From NCBI GenBank assembly GCA_032629725.1, contig JAFEVB010000002.1, positions 1,178,001 through 1,242,000 of the forward strand: DNA of 64,000 bases. The letters are read 5' to 3'. Below the pieces are notes generated by a model that was not told where the DNA came from, made no database searches, and worked only from the letters and a program-made list of their open reading frames with translations. Origin of the DNA: Gremmenia infestans (Eukaryota > Ascomycota > Leotiomycetes > Helotiales > Hamatocanthoscyphaceae). This document shows, one piece after another, positions 1 through 10,439 of the stretch. Numbering within the stretch: the stretch's first letter is position 1; each line of letters opens with the position of its first letter. Position numbers and translations under genes: made by a program.

Positions 1-1
1 C

Positions 2-517
2 GATGAGCCTATGAACTTGGTTCCGGTGGCCAATTGGTCTACGTGGGGCACCCAAAACGGACACAGAGATCTGGAAGGCCTCTGGTTAGACGAGATGGTG
101 CACTTGAAGCCCGCCGATAGAATAGATGACGAAGTGGAGAATGTCCTGCAGAAAATAATGTATGGATCTCCAGCGTTGGAACAACCTAAGAAACAACCTA
201 AGGTCGTAAACGACGGGATTTTTCCGCATAAGAAGAGCGGAAAAGAAAAGTTGAGCAATGGGATGCTGAGGTTTCTGCGCAAAATTGGATTCAAGGGTTA
301 TGGAGAGCCGCAGGTGTGCAAGCAGGGTCTTTTCTTCTCGCAATTAGGGTTGGAGACTTGTGAATCAATTCAGATATATGCTTCGTCTAGTCTCCGATGG
401 ACGTTTGGTAGTCCTGGATTGGCAACATGGAAAGAGAGTGGGGAAAGTAGGTATTGCGCAGGAGTTTTTACGGGGATTCCAAAGACAGAAGTTCCGCAGT
501 CCGTACTACTAGGGTGA
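2..517 (+). CDS. Unidentified protein, 3' part only
   Basis: An open frame runs in from the left edge and stops at TGA 515-517. The first ATG is at 11, but the frame is open to base 2, so this is probably the last exon of a gene that starts outside the window. About 170 residues are visible. They are rich in Lys, Gly and Glu, with a basic stretch around residues 60-80 and no membrane segment or signal peptide. I do not recognise the family. An AT-rich stretch without coding signs follows, which fits a 3' UTR. Moderate confidence that it is coding, none on function. Confidence 0.45.
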   Translation, partial: DEPMNLVPVANWSTWGTQNGHRDLEGLWLDEMVHLKPADRIDDEVENVLQKIMYGSPALEQPKKQPKVVNDGIFPHKKSGKEKLSNGMLRFLRKIGFKGYGEPQVCKQGLFFSQLGLETCESIQIYASSSLRWTFGSPGLATWKESGESRYCAGVFTGIPKTEVPQSVLLG

Positions 518-1454
518 ATGGTACAGTAGTAGCACTACAAGACAAAAGTGTGAAAGGGATTTTATTAGGGGAATAATTGGCATGATTATAGAATAGGTAG
601 GGAGGATAGACTTCAACGCAAAGCTAAAAGACCAGAATTAATGTGAACCAATCTACTATATGTAACATCTCCCGTCTTTCACACAGGTGAGGCTCACCTT
701 ACTTCCCACTGCACCGTTGGTGTCTCGTTCTAGTAAAGTGGCCTGGCGGCAGACCATAGCCTCGCTTCTCAGATAGACAAGAATACATGATTGTGACCGC
801 GGGGGCCGGACTAATTTTGCGAGGGAAATATCTCTTTCCACGTCTGTTGCTAAAACGTAACCTAGACATGAGACTATAATTCATAGATAGGATTGTGGTG
901 GTCGAAAGACATTGGTGATAAGTATATATGTGCTACAAACACCACTAGAAATAGGCATAAAAAGCCTACAGACTTTTGGTTTGACTGTAGCAAGACAAGT
1001 TACTCACCGACATAAAAAGTCCAGAGAGAGAAAACAATCCTGCTCCTAAACCAAGAAATGAGCGCTTGAAATATCAATAAAGACGAACGCGCAGTGAAAT
1101 AATTCATGCTGCAGAAATAGGAAACTGCAGGAGGCAGGTTTAAATTATCATTTCCTGACCCTATGTATTGAATTTACCATCTCCTTGATGCCTTAAAGGT
1201 CCAGATACTGAAACCCTATAGGTTGGGAATGCTGCCGACGCCCCGTACATGATGGCGCCCGAAGAATGGTGAATAATGCTTGCGAGAATGAGCAACGTAA
1301 GTCATATACTCTACGGCGAAGACACCTTGCGGCCACGACGTTTCTAGGCAGCCCCTGAGGGACTCACTAGGCAGAGGGGCAGGACTAGGCGGAAGGGGGA
1401 GACTAGGCGGAACGGCAGAGATAGTTTGATATGGGTATTCATACCTGAGAGCTA
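518..1454. other. Non-coding stretch
   Basis: Only short, conflicting reading frames on both strands. It should hold the 3' UTR of the left-edge gene and that of the minus-strand F-box relic. I see no tRNA-like or repeat structure. Confidence 0.5.
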
Positions 1455-2171
1455 TCACATTCCCGGCGTCTTTGTCGAGGCGCCATAGTGGTGCATCTTA
1501 GGATTCCCTGGTTTCTGAATCCCGAATGCGTGGAACTCGGTATCGAAACCCGCGATATGAACAACGCAAGCCCTACACAGTTGCTGGCACGTGGGAAAGA
1601 AGAGGTAGACTGGCTTGTAGGGGTCGACACATTTGCGATTTTTACATAGTGCGATCCTAGCAGTCCATCAGATCCTAGCCGTCCACCAGATCTTATGCAA
1701 TTCTGGGCAGGTGGAATGGTGTTCTTGGCCGATAACTAGGACGTCTCGCAGAACCCGCCGGTCGATTGACACGAGCAAGCGGTAGGCAGGGAGTGTGTTG
1801 ACTGCGTGGAAGGCGGCGCGGCTTACGCATCGGAAGGCTGTCGGAGAGGAGACGTCGAGGGGGGAGAGGATTATATGGGTGAGCTCTAGGAGGGGTGTTT
1901 GGAGGGTGTCGAGGTGAGTTTGGAGCTGTTTGCGACGGCGCTCCACACCTTGCGGGAATTTGAACTTGGGAGGGACAACGGGGGTGAGAGAGCGGTGCCG
2001 GTGATATGTGCTCAGCTTCTTGTCCTCGAGGGATCTCAAGGGGGATGACCCTGAGTATTGGAAATTCGATGGCTGCTTAATTGTTATAATGGCCTGTCTG
2101 GTGGATGAGGGGATGTTGAAACTGGTGTTGATGTCGGTGTGGGGTAAGGACGTCCTGGTGTTGTACAACAT
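1455..2171 (-). pseudogene. F-box-like protein, broken by an internal stop
   Basis: From ATG 2171 the frame reads a low-complexity N-terminus, then an F-box-like block (about residues 105-145: LLELTHIILSPLD, then FRCVSRAAFHAVNTLP). This is the pattern of the large fungal F-box families that recruit substrates to SCF ubiquitin ligases. A TGA at 1668-1670 interrupts the frame. The same frame then continues for about 70 codons to TGA 1455-1457, and includes the Cys-rich block (CKNRKC, then CQQLCRAC) that usually follows the F-box in these proteins. The stop sits at the start of the second copy of an 18-bp tandem duplication, as TGA where the first copy has TGG. An intron over the stop is less likely because no good splice pair removes it. 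Read-through, or a truncated product of about 167 residues, remains possible. Confidence 0.6.
1653..1688. repeat. 18-bp tandem duplication
   Basis: Two adjacent 18-bp copies (1653-1670 and 1671-1688) start gatcctagc and differ at two positions. On the minus strand one copy encodes WWTARI and the next reads stop-WTARI. The unit is a multiple of three, so the frame is kept and only the TGG to TGA change breaks the gene. Confidence 0.9.
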
Positions 2172-2564
2172 AAAGTGAAATCTAGCCAATCAAACGGGAG
2201 CCATGTGTAGCGTCAAACCCTGCCTAGAATTCCAGTTCGATAAGATACTATCAAAAGGAACGTGTTGTGTATCAGGAAATTCTCCGTGGTGGATGCGGCC
2301 AAGGATGAAAGTAGACATAAAACAATACTTTGGGATGCCGAGGCAAGCTCGAGCGGGGCTGCTGTTACAGGGCGGCACTTGCCAGAGAGATTGGGGGTTT
2401 AATTCGCGTTTGATAGAGTATAGAGTATGTCAACTCGTGCGTGCAACAGATGATAGAAATGTTGATTCTTGAATAAAACCAAAAAAGCCTGCCACTTATA
2501 GTACAAGCGTGATATCTCCATCATAATCTAACCCAATCAGAACGCCACAATTTTCAACTAAAGA
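2172..2564. other. Intergenic, F-box relic 5' side and SSR4 3' side
   Basis: This stretch should hold the 5' region of the minus-strand F-box relic and the 3' UTR of SSR4. No convincing coding sequence, structured RNA or repeat is visible. Confidence 0.4.
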
Positions 2565-4840
2565 TTACAATCCATCACCCTCGCCATGATCATCTCCCCT
2601 TGGTTCAACACCATGGAATGCATCACCGAATGCAGAATCATCCATCCCAACATCCATATCCATGTCCAAGTCCCCTAGTTCGCCACCACTACCACCGAGA
2701 TCCTCACCGTAGCTAGCTAGAGCATCACCTGCCGTGTCCAGATCTGCAAGATCAGCAAAGTCGTTTGGAGATCTATGGAAATCAGGGAGTGGGGTTTGAT
2801 TCGCCGAGGTCGTGGGTAAAGGCGATGGATTAGCGTTTACAGGAGCAGAAAGCGTAGAAGTAGCTGGAGCAGCAATCTCAGGTTGAGATATAGTAGGTGG
2901 CTGCGAGTCCCTTGCAGGAGACACACCACCTGGAGGAACAACTACCCAGTCGTCCTTTTCAACCTTATCTGGCTGCTGAGTTTGCACACTTGGGTTAGAT
3001 GCGTTGGCCATAGCGACATCAGGCTGTGCTTGTTGTCCCTCTGACATCGCTGGCTGGGGAGAAGGCGCAGGAACGTTGCTTGGAGTACTAGCTGAGGACT
3101 GGGCTTGTAAATGAGCCTGAGGCGTAGGGAAGCTGCTACCCGGAGTTGCAGATCCGAGGCCAGCATATAAGTTGTCGAGAAGACCAGAAGCTGTGGAACC
3201 CATATCCATGTCTGCATCGCCAACTAAAACACCGCTAGTAGTAGAGCCATTGTTCGAACCAGGTGGAGTGGCTCGAGTCGGAGCCGCAGGAGGTTCTGGG
3301 CTGGCAACAATGGCAGCAGGCTCTTCATATCCACCATCTTGGATGCGGACAAGTTCTTGCACTGCTGCTGCATGACGACCAACAGAAGCTTCCACTTGAG
3401 CAATGATATCAGCCACCTTCGAAGGGGCCTTGAGGACAGGCTTATCTTCGTCTTCGTCTTCTGAATCAACCCGGCCCTCGAGACGCCAATATTCGGGTCC
3501 AACATCAGACGGGTTATCTACTGCACTCCGAAGTTCTTTCTCCGCTTCACTGATCTGAATTCCTTTTCGGAATCTGGCCAATCTCTTTGCGTGTTTTGCC
3601 TTCATCTTCTCAATGTCCCTGTTGGTTAGTTCAATCCTCTCGCCGGCTCTCTTGCGAAAATCTTCCGCCTTGTCCTTGTCCAATTGTCCAACGTAGCTAT
3701 ATTGAGGCTTGTCCTTGTCAGGATCAACAGGCGCATCGAAGATTCCATCCGTAATGCTTGCAAGCTGCCCACGTAGGCCAAGACCAAGATCTGCAGGGAC
3801 GATCTGGTTCATCGCATAAGGTGAAGACAAAAGTTCTTCCATCCACTCGTGGTTCTGTTTGTATCTGCTCATGCTAATTTCGCGCGGCGAAGTATGATCG
3901 AAAAAATCACCTCTGGCGGTATCTTCCTCATCGTCTGCATCGATCACGGAAACAGCGCTACTAGCAGCTGCTTGATTCGCGTGTGCTTGAGTTCGAGGAC
4001 GTTTGGTGGGGGGTCCCGCAGTCGCGTGCTGAGGAGGATATGCCATCGTCTGCGGGACTCGAGCCACAGGCATGTTTCCACCGTACATTGCTGGATGATG
4101 GTTTCTTGGAAAGGCAATTTGAGGCCAATTGGGACGGTCGTTCAGCATGAAGTCCTTCTTAAGAATCTGCCCTTGAGAGTGAAGATAGGCGCGAGTGTTC
4201 ATGGTGGTTTGGAGATGCGGATTAATAGGAATCATGCTGGACGGAAGTCGGTCGTTGGGTTCGGCTTGGAGGTAGTGGATAATCCAAAGCGACATATCAG
4301 GTGTAGGACCGGTTGAATTTGGATCCCTGGAGGGGTGAAGACGGTATCGCCGACGGGCATGTACCGCAACAGGTTCACCAGGCGCATACCCAGTCCTGTG
4401 ATGGAACATTTCAATAGACTAAAATCCAATCAGCTACGGCGTCCAACGTATATTATCCTGTGGGGAACTGACATATCCGCCTGCTACATCTACTTGATAG
4501 CGAGATTCCGGGGGTGCCCAAACATAGCCATCGCTGGGATAATCAGTCCCCGTCGAGGGGGACTGCCAAACAAGTAGGATTGTGCCATCAATAGGTCGGT
4601 CGAGATATGTCCAGTAGAAGGGGGCTTGGTCGCGTGTGATTTTGGGAGCCCCGAGTAGATATTCTGCGACTTTGTCCGGATGGAGGTTAAGGAGTTGGGG
4701 GAAACGGTATGTTGACAGGAGATGGACGTGGGGTTGCTGTCCAATTGCTATTAGCATCTAGGAACAACGAGTATACAGGAAGCATGGTATGGCGGGTGAC
4801 TTACAAGATCACGATGGATCCCTTGGCTTGGGTCTTGCAT
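2565..4840 (-). CDS. ssr4: SWI/SNF and RSC chromatin-remodelling subunit Ssr4
   Basis: Three exons: 4805-4840 (MQDPSQGIHRDL), 4473-4736 and 2565-4418. The introns have good splice sites (GTAAGT/ACAG; GTCAGT/TTTTAG), and the product is about 717 residues. The first 150 residues carry the fungal Ssr4 domain (once DUF1750): HVHLLSTYRFP, then LLGAPKITRDQAP, DGYVWAPPE and HHRTGYAPGE. In fission yeast Ssr4 is a shared subunit of the SWI/SNF and RSC nucleosome remodellers, so a nuclear role is expected. The middle has a charged helical stretch (EKMKAKHAKRLARFRKG) and the C-terminal half is Ser/Pro/Ala-rich, ending in an acidic, Met/Asp-rich tail. The 12-codon first exon sets the start and would be missed by simple gene finding. 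High confidence in family and exon joins. Confidence 0.9.
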
Positions 4841-6510
4841 TGTGGTAGATGCGCTGAGCTACTCGGCGCTGGTGATGGGTGTGGAAAACAGTAGAAGTCG
4901 CGACGGCGCGGCGCGACGAAAATTATGCTTAGTCATCACAGCCCTCACCTCACCTCACCTCTCTCTCACTGCCTCAACGACAACTCCACTAGAACATCGA
5001 GGTCTTTCCTCTCTCTCTACGGATAGTAAGTATAAGTAACAGCAAGTCCTATTTGATTGTATTGCCCTCATGTGTTTAAAGATCTTCCGAACCATCAACC
5101 AGTAAACGCCTCATTATCTCTTTCTTTCCCTTGACACTCCAAATGCTGTCCGTCAGTAATGCGAAGTCTCTCAACCCATATGCGTCAAGCGCTCCATCTT
5201 CTACTCGGTCTCTCTTACTCCTCTGATCTAAAGGGCACAGTTGTTCGCTCCGCCTACATACGTTTTCTCAACTGCTTTTGTCATGATTTGATGCCACAAT
5301 GATAACAGAAGGTTGTATCTACGGAGTACGAGCACTGGCATTGTTTCGCTCTGGTCACCTCATAGCATTTGTGCAGACAAAGATGCAATCAATGAAAACT
5401 TTTGTATTATGACTATGATTATGAGAAGATCAAAAAGCGCCCAAAAAGCTCCAAAGTGAGCATCATCGCTCCCCAAACTCCTCGCTAATAACAACCCTCT
5501 CTGGGCGATGACAGCAAAGCGAAGACACAGAACAAAGGAAAGTATAAAAACTCAAACACAAAGTATCATCTCCAAAACCAAACAATCCCGTCACTCAACC
5601 CCATCAACCCCAGGCAATCCAACGGCAGACCCGGCATGCATCCCATCAGTACACCACTCTTCGGACAAGTCATCGTCGGCAGACTCATCACCATCACACA
5701 ATCAAATCAATCGTCCCCTCACCCCAGCGCCAGCGCCAGGCAGACATATCAACTCAACAGAATCCTCCACAATCAGACACGCAGCAAAGACGATTAAGAC
5801 ACAAAGCAAGGACGATTCTGACAAAGGGATCTAATGGTATCGTACCAAAGAGGATCTTCTGAATCGCTCTCGATCCCCTTCTCAGTGTGGATAATCGTCC
5901 TTCACACCCATTTAAACTCCTCGGAAAACTTCTTGGCAACCCGTCCGGCTGCCTACCGACCATCATCGACGGTGATGAGAGGGTCTTGAATCCGAGGAGT
6001 GGTGTGTTTGTTGATAATCGTCTTCCACACCGATTTAAACTTGGAAAACTTCTTGGCAACCCGTCTGGTTGCCCAATGACCATCATCGACGGTGATGAGA
6101 GGGTCTTGAATCCGAGAAGTGGTGTGTTTGCCGCGGTACGCTGCTCATCAGGCTGTCGATTCGAATATGCATGGCGAGAATGCACACTCGAGCCTGGGAT
6201 CTCTCAAAATACTTCTGGGTGCCTGTATAGGTACCAGATGATCGTCGCCGGGATCTTGTATTGAGAGCAGATGTGAGCACGGAGCGCACCGTGTTGAATG
6301 TCAGGCACGTTGGAGACTTGCGTCGGACATGGCGTGTTGTGGCCTGATCCTTCGTCCGCGATGGTTCTTGGTAGAACGACGAGAGGTGGGCGGGGTGGAG
6401 AGGTTCTGCTGAGCCTCGTTTGACTGACGAGGGTATTTTGGAGCATTATTATGTGATGGAGCTAACTCCATGAAGAGACAGAACTGATCAGAAGAATAAA
6501 GACCTCAGGA
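4841..6510. other. Intergenic, with one doubtful small frame and a tandem repeat
   Basis: 4841-5100 is the pyrimidine-rich SSR4 upstream region (CTCACCT repeats near 4945-4965). A plus-strand ATG frame at 5508-5834 (108 codons, Ser/Thr/Lys-rich, no known domain) is the only candidate gene and is weak. A two-copy 120-bp repeat lies at 5890-6130. From there to 6510 I see no coding sequence; the last part is probably the 3' UTR of the minus-strand gene ending at 6511. Confidence 0.45.
5890..6130. repeat. Two-copy tandem repeat of 120-123 bp
   Basis: Copy 1 is 5890-6012 and copy 2 is 6013-6130. Both begin gataatcgtc and end with ggtgtgtttg. They differ by one 3-base gap and a set of mostly C/T or G/A changes. 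The unit length is a multiple of three, and both strands stay open through both copies. A weaker, partial similarity lies upstream near 5850-5889 (a block like agaggatcttctgaatc), which may be a decayed third copy. Confidence 0.85.
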
Positions 6511-8333
6511 TTAAACCTGGGAGAGAGGAGCGTTAGGGCGAATAGTAGGGAACTTGGCTGAACCTGCAGCTAGTGCTGCTAACTTGCGATCACTTGAGTT
6601 TGCACTAGCGATCTGAAACTGATTTGACTGGGAGATTTTGTTCTCGAAGTCAGACGTCTGACCCTTCGATGTGTTTGTCTCAGGTGGTGGTCCAACGTTC
6701 TGCGGAATGCTGCCCATTGAGGTAGATGATGACGAAGACGATGACGATGAAGATGAAGATGATGATGATGATGATGAGGAGGAGAAGCTGCTTCCAAATG
6801 TTGAAGTAGCATCGCTTCCATCATCATTCATCGATGATTCAGATCCGGACCATCCGCCAACTGAAGATGCATTGGAGGCGCGAGCATAGACCGGATAATT
6901 GGCTCTCGGGGCTGCAAGTGAGACAACAAAGAATTATCAGCATGGCTCTTACCAATGTCAGCAGCCAGAGATAAAAGGACATACCCGGCCAAACTCGTTT
7001 GTTTATCACACCCTTGACTTTATTGCGTCTGAACGGACGAGCCCGAAGTTCCGTCTTATTCATCTTCTGCATTCTCGGTCCACATTTGCGACGAAAGATC
7101 TTGAGTAAGAGCCCAAGGTGTAAGAGATGACATGGATATACCTTCTGCTGGAATTTCTCCTTGCGCCTCAGATTGCACCAAGTCTTCGACTTAAGAGCTA
7201 ATCCGCATGAGGCCTTGATACCAACTGTGCTTGCGAGACTTCTCGCACGTGAAGTAGTATGCTTTGTCAAGCTCTTAAACTTCTTGAGATATTTCTGGCT
7301 CTTGCTACGTAACGACATAAAGAGCTTCCTCGATGTTATAAACACTTCGTGGAAAATGAAATCCAATTCTGCCTTTGTACGCCTAGAATGATTTCCACTG
7401 CCGAATCCTCGAGGCGTCAGTGGCTTGGTATCACGGATTAGCAGATGAGTGCAGCGTTTTGAAGAGATCTCAGAAAGTCGCTTCTTGTAGCCACGCACGC
7501 CCGAAGTGGGATTGTATCGGATGTGTCCCAAACGCTTTGGGTCTAGTAAGACTGCTGTTGTCGAGGTACACTTGCGTAGGCTCTTCGGCTTCTTGGTAAT
7601 CTTCATTGGTCCTGGTTTCTCTGCTTTGAGATGGCTCTGATGTACGCAAGGGCTGTAGTGTACGGGAAGTCCAGAACAGGGTCTGGAAGCACCAAGTGAG
7701 TAGATCGAGAGTGAAGATTTGTGTTCAAGCAACGAAGCGGTTTGCCAGAGCTGCAATGGAATGTTCTATTGAAGTCCCTGTAAGTACTATACTCTACAAC
7801 GCCCAACAATCGCGGCTTACCTGAAGAGAAAGGGGTTCTCTGAAATTGTGGAAAGCCTTGCAAACTGACGCAGTGCTGGTCATGCCAACCTGAGAAACAT
7901 TGGGGTGTGGAGGTAGAGAGATGTGATATGAGGGTTGCCCATTGTACACTGGGGTAGGTGAATCGGAATATTCGAAGTCCATGTCGTCAAAGTCCAGCTG
8001 GACCTGTTGTGGGGCAGTTGCTGGTGTGGATTGAATGCCGAATTGGTTAAGGGACGATTGTGGCTGGGCCGACTGATATTGGGCGGGAGAAAAACCTTGG
8101 CCTTGTCGACGAAGGCTCTCCTTGTAAGCCCTAGAGCGAGTAATCTCTGCCATTGGCGAAAGATGTAACTGTGACTGCTGTACCGAAGAGAGACCTCGAG
8201 AAGCAGGCGGAGATGATAGTGGGGTGACGTTCTGCCCAAGAGAGGACTCCCAGATGGCGAGATTAGGGAAGAGTAGAAAGAAGCTCAAGGCAATAATATA
8301 CAATTGCAAGTGCAAGAAGAAACGAGAGTGCAT
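6511..8333 (-). CDS. Unidentified polyserine, Lys/Arg-rich protein with possible signal peptide
   Basis: Exons 7821-8333, 6985-7765 and 6511-6911 join in phase (GTAAGC/AATAG and GTATGT/TTGCAG) to give about 564 residues. From ATG 8333 the first 25-30 residues look like a signal peptide or anchor (MHSRFFLHLQ, then a LYIIALSFFLLF core). A second in-frame Met at residue 61 (8151-8153) begins a soluble, charged sequence. The middle (about residues 200-410) is strongly basic, with clusters such as KKPKSLRK and KSQKYLKKFKS. A run of about 20 Ser coded by TCA/TCT-type repeats is at 6724-6780. No known domain was recognised. The basic part would suit a nuclear or RNA-binding protein better than a secreted one, so start choice decides location. 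A 42-base GTATAT...CAAG stretch at about 7100-7141 could be a further in-frame intron. Confidence 0.6.
6724..6780. repeat. GAT/GAA-type trinucleotide repeat coding polyserine
   Basis: Imperfect GAT/GAC/GAA repeat on the plus strand. On the coding minus strand it reads as about 20 consecutive Ser codons, so it is a likely site of length variation between isolates. Confidence 0.85.
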
Positions 8334-10439
8334 GGTACAAGAATGCTTAAAAGCAAGTGTTGTTGGTGGAATTCTGGTTTTGAAAGTTTGGTGAAGAGGA
8401 AGGGATTTGTCAAAGAAGTCAGAAATCGATTTGTGGGGAGGTAGTTGATAACGCGCAAGCGATTCCTCTCTTAAGCTAGTGATTGCAAGACTCAAGTGAA
8501 TTGGGGGTTGGAGCTTTGCTACTGCGGAGTAGGTTGTGCCGGCGCTTTCTTACTTGGCTTTGGAAATCTAGCTGGGCAAAGGCAATCACGTTTCTCTATT
8601 GTTATCATATCTTCTAATACTATTTATTCATAACAGAAGTCATATTGCGTTTAGTATATCCTCTTCCCTTAGTAGTTGGGCTTTTGACCCTCGCCAGCCT
8701 CAAGGAAGTATGTTTGTTACAATCGACCTATTCACTTGGCTATTAGCAACGCCAGCTCCACTTGAAATCTCTGCTACGTTACACTGCATTCAATTTATAG
8801 AACTTACTTTCTAGGACTCGGGATTTGGGAAAGTAAGATTAAAGTAGGAAATGCATACTATTAGCTTTGCCTCAGCCAGCTCGATCTGTTGACTTGACAA
8901 GTTCTACGTGCTTTTCATGCTAGCCGTCAGACACAGTTCTCAAGAATCGTACTCGAGCAGATGAATATATATAAGATACGCGGAAACAGCATAGAAGCTC
9001 CTTAGCTCAATAGTAATATATTCCCGAAGATCCCATGTGGCGTGCTTCTAATCGACTTCACGTAAAATTGTAAATACAGCCGTATAACTTATTCTCAAAA
9101 TTGTTTTCGTGAACTTGTGCCATTTGAAGGCGGGGGAGTTCTCTAAGCTAGTATTCCGTCGCATTATTAAGGATTTACTTGACAGCTGAAGCTTACTTGA
9201 CAGCAGTTTATATTATTAACAACGCGAATCGGAAATGCAGATAATATGAAATAAACTTAAATCGGGTCGGTAACTGCTATACTTAGACGTTAAATCGAAA
9301 GGAATATACTCTGGATTCTTCTTGCTGTGCGGCAGCCGATTTCAGCTCTACGCTCTCTTTGCCAGCTTTTTGGTTATCTCTTCTCGCTCTTAGCACTTCC
9401 GTACTTTATTTATAGTTGGATTTGGCTAATAACGCTCTCTAAACTGGTTTCAAAGCTTTTCTTTTAGTGCATAATCCTATGCTGTAGAGTGATGGCTCCC
9501 AGGAGTTAAGCCGCCGCGGTTGGGCAGAAATTTCAAATTTGCGAAGGTCTCGATCCGATTTATCTACTGATAACATGAACGGGATATAACAAACTAATCA
9601 TAGAGCTGGCTATGACTTGAGAAGTAGGCATTGCTGAACATGCCGGGTGAAGTGCCTTCTTACACAGGATGGAAAAGCGAGGTATTTAAAAGCATATTAT
9701 TAGCATGATTTCAAAAAGGGTAGAAACGGGAACATGAATGCGATTTCCCTAGGATTGTTCTCCATGGAAAGGTCTTTAATTTAATTTTAATAGTTGAGCT
9801 GCAGGGATCTCCACACATCATATGAAGTAGGAAATGGATATCTAGGAAGTTGCATATGTATGTCTTTCATCGCAAATCCGTGAATGAATCTCTGTCTTGA
9901 CAGTAGCTTTATACCTAACAGCAACCATCTCTCATTCTGCTGTGATCTTAAATAAATTTTTGTGCAAGAATCCCTCTGTAAGAAAGTGCACAAGGTTCAT
10001 GGCTTCATGGTATGCGGATACCTGAAACCAAAGATATCTAAATCCTACCAAAGATTGTAGTATTCCATCAAATCTCGTATACGCCATTATCCATCATATG
10101 AGACAATACAATTAGTAGTATTTATACGTATTTCTCCCTCAAGCAACCTACAAAGTCGTAACCGTAAACACGTAGCTTCTTCAGAAGCGTGGAGTGAATG
10201 CATGGAAAATGACATGTGGATATCTACGCTGGTTATACTATGAATCAAGATTACCAGAGGCAAATTACCTCCTAGGACCCCCGTTTTGAGGATCTCCACT
10301 AAGCTTTATGCTAGTGCAATAATGTTCTGCGAGTTCATAAATCACATCTCACAAAATGCGGGGTACATATTCGTAAACCTCCATGTTTGATGGCAACAAA
10401 TACTAGAATTTGGTAGAACCAGATCTAGTCCCCAGCAAA
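8334..10439. other. AT-rich gene-poor stretch
   Basis: Apart from the promoter of the minus-strand gene next to 8334, no coding sequence can be supported. The DNA is AT-rich with frequent stops in all frames. A short direct repeat (TTACTTGACAGC) occurs at 9175 and 9193. The stretch looks like decayed non-coding or old transposon sequence, but I could not match it to a family. Confidence 0.45.
9175..9204. repeat. Short direct repeat TTACTTGACAGC, 18-bp spacing
   Basis: TTACTTGACAGC is present at 9175-9186 and again at 9193-9204. A third copy in the same orientation is at 14193-14204, on the far side of the deaminase relic. Confidence 0.7.

Noticed and set aside
7100..7141. Possible fourth intron in the polyserine gene
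   Set aside because: It is only 42 bp, has no good branch site and contains no stop, so I left it as coding.
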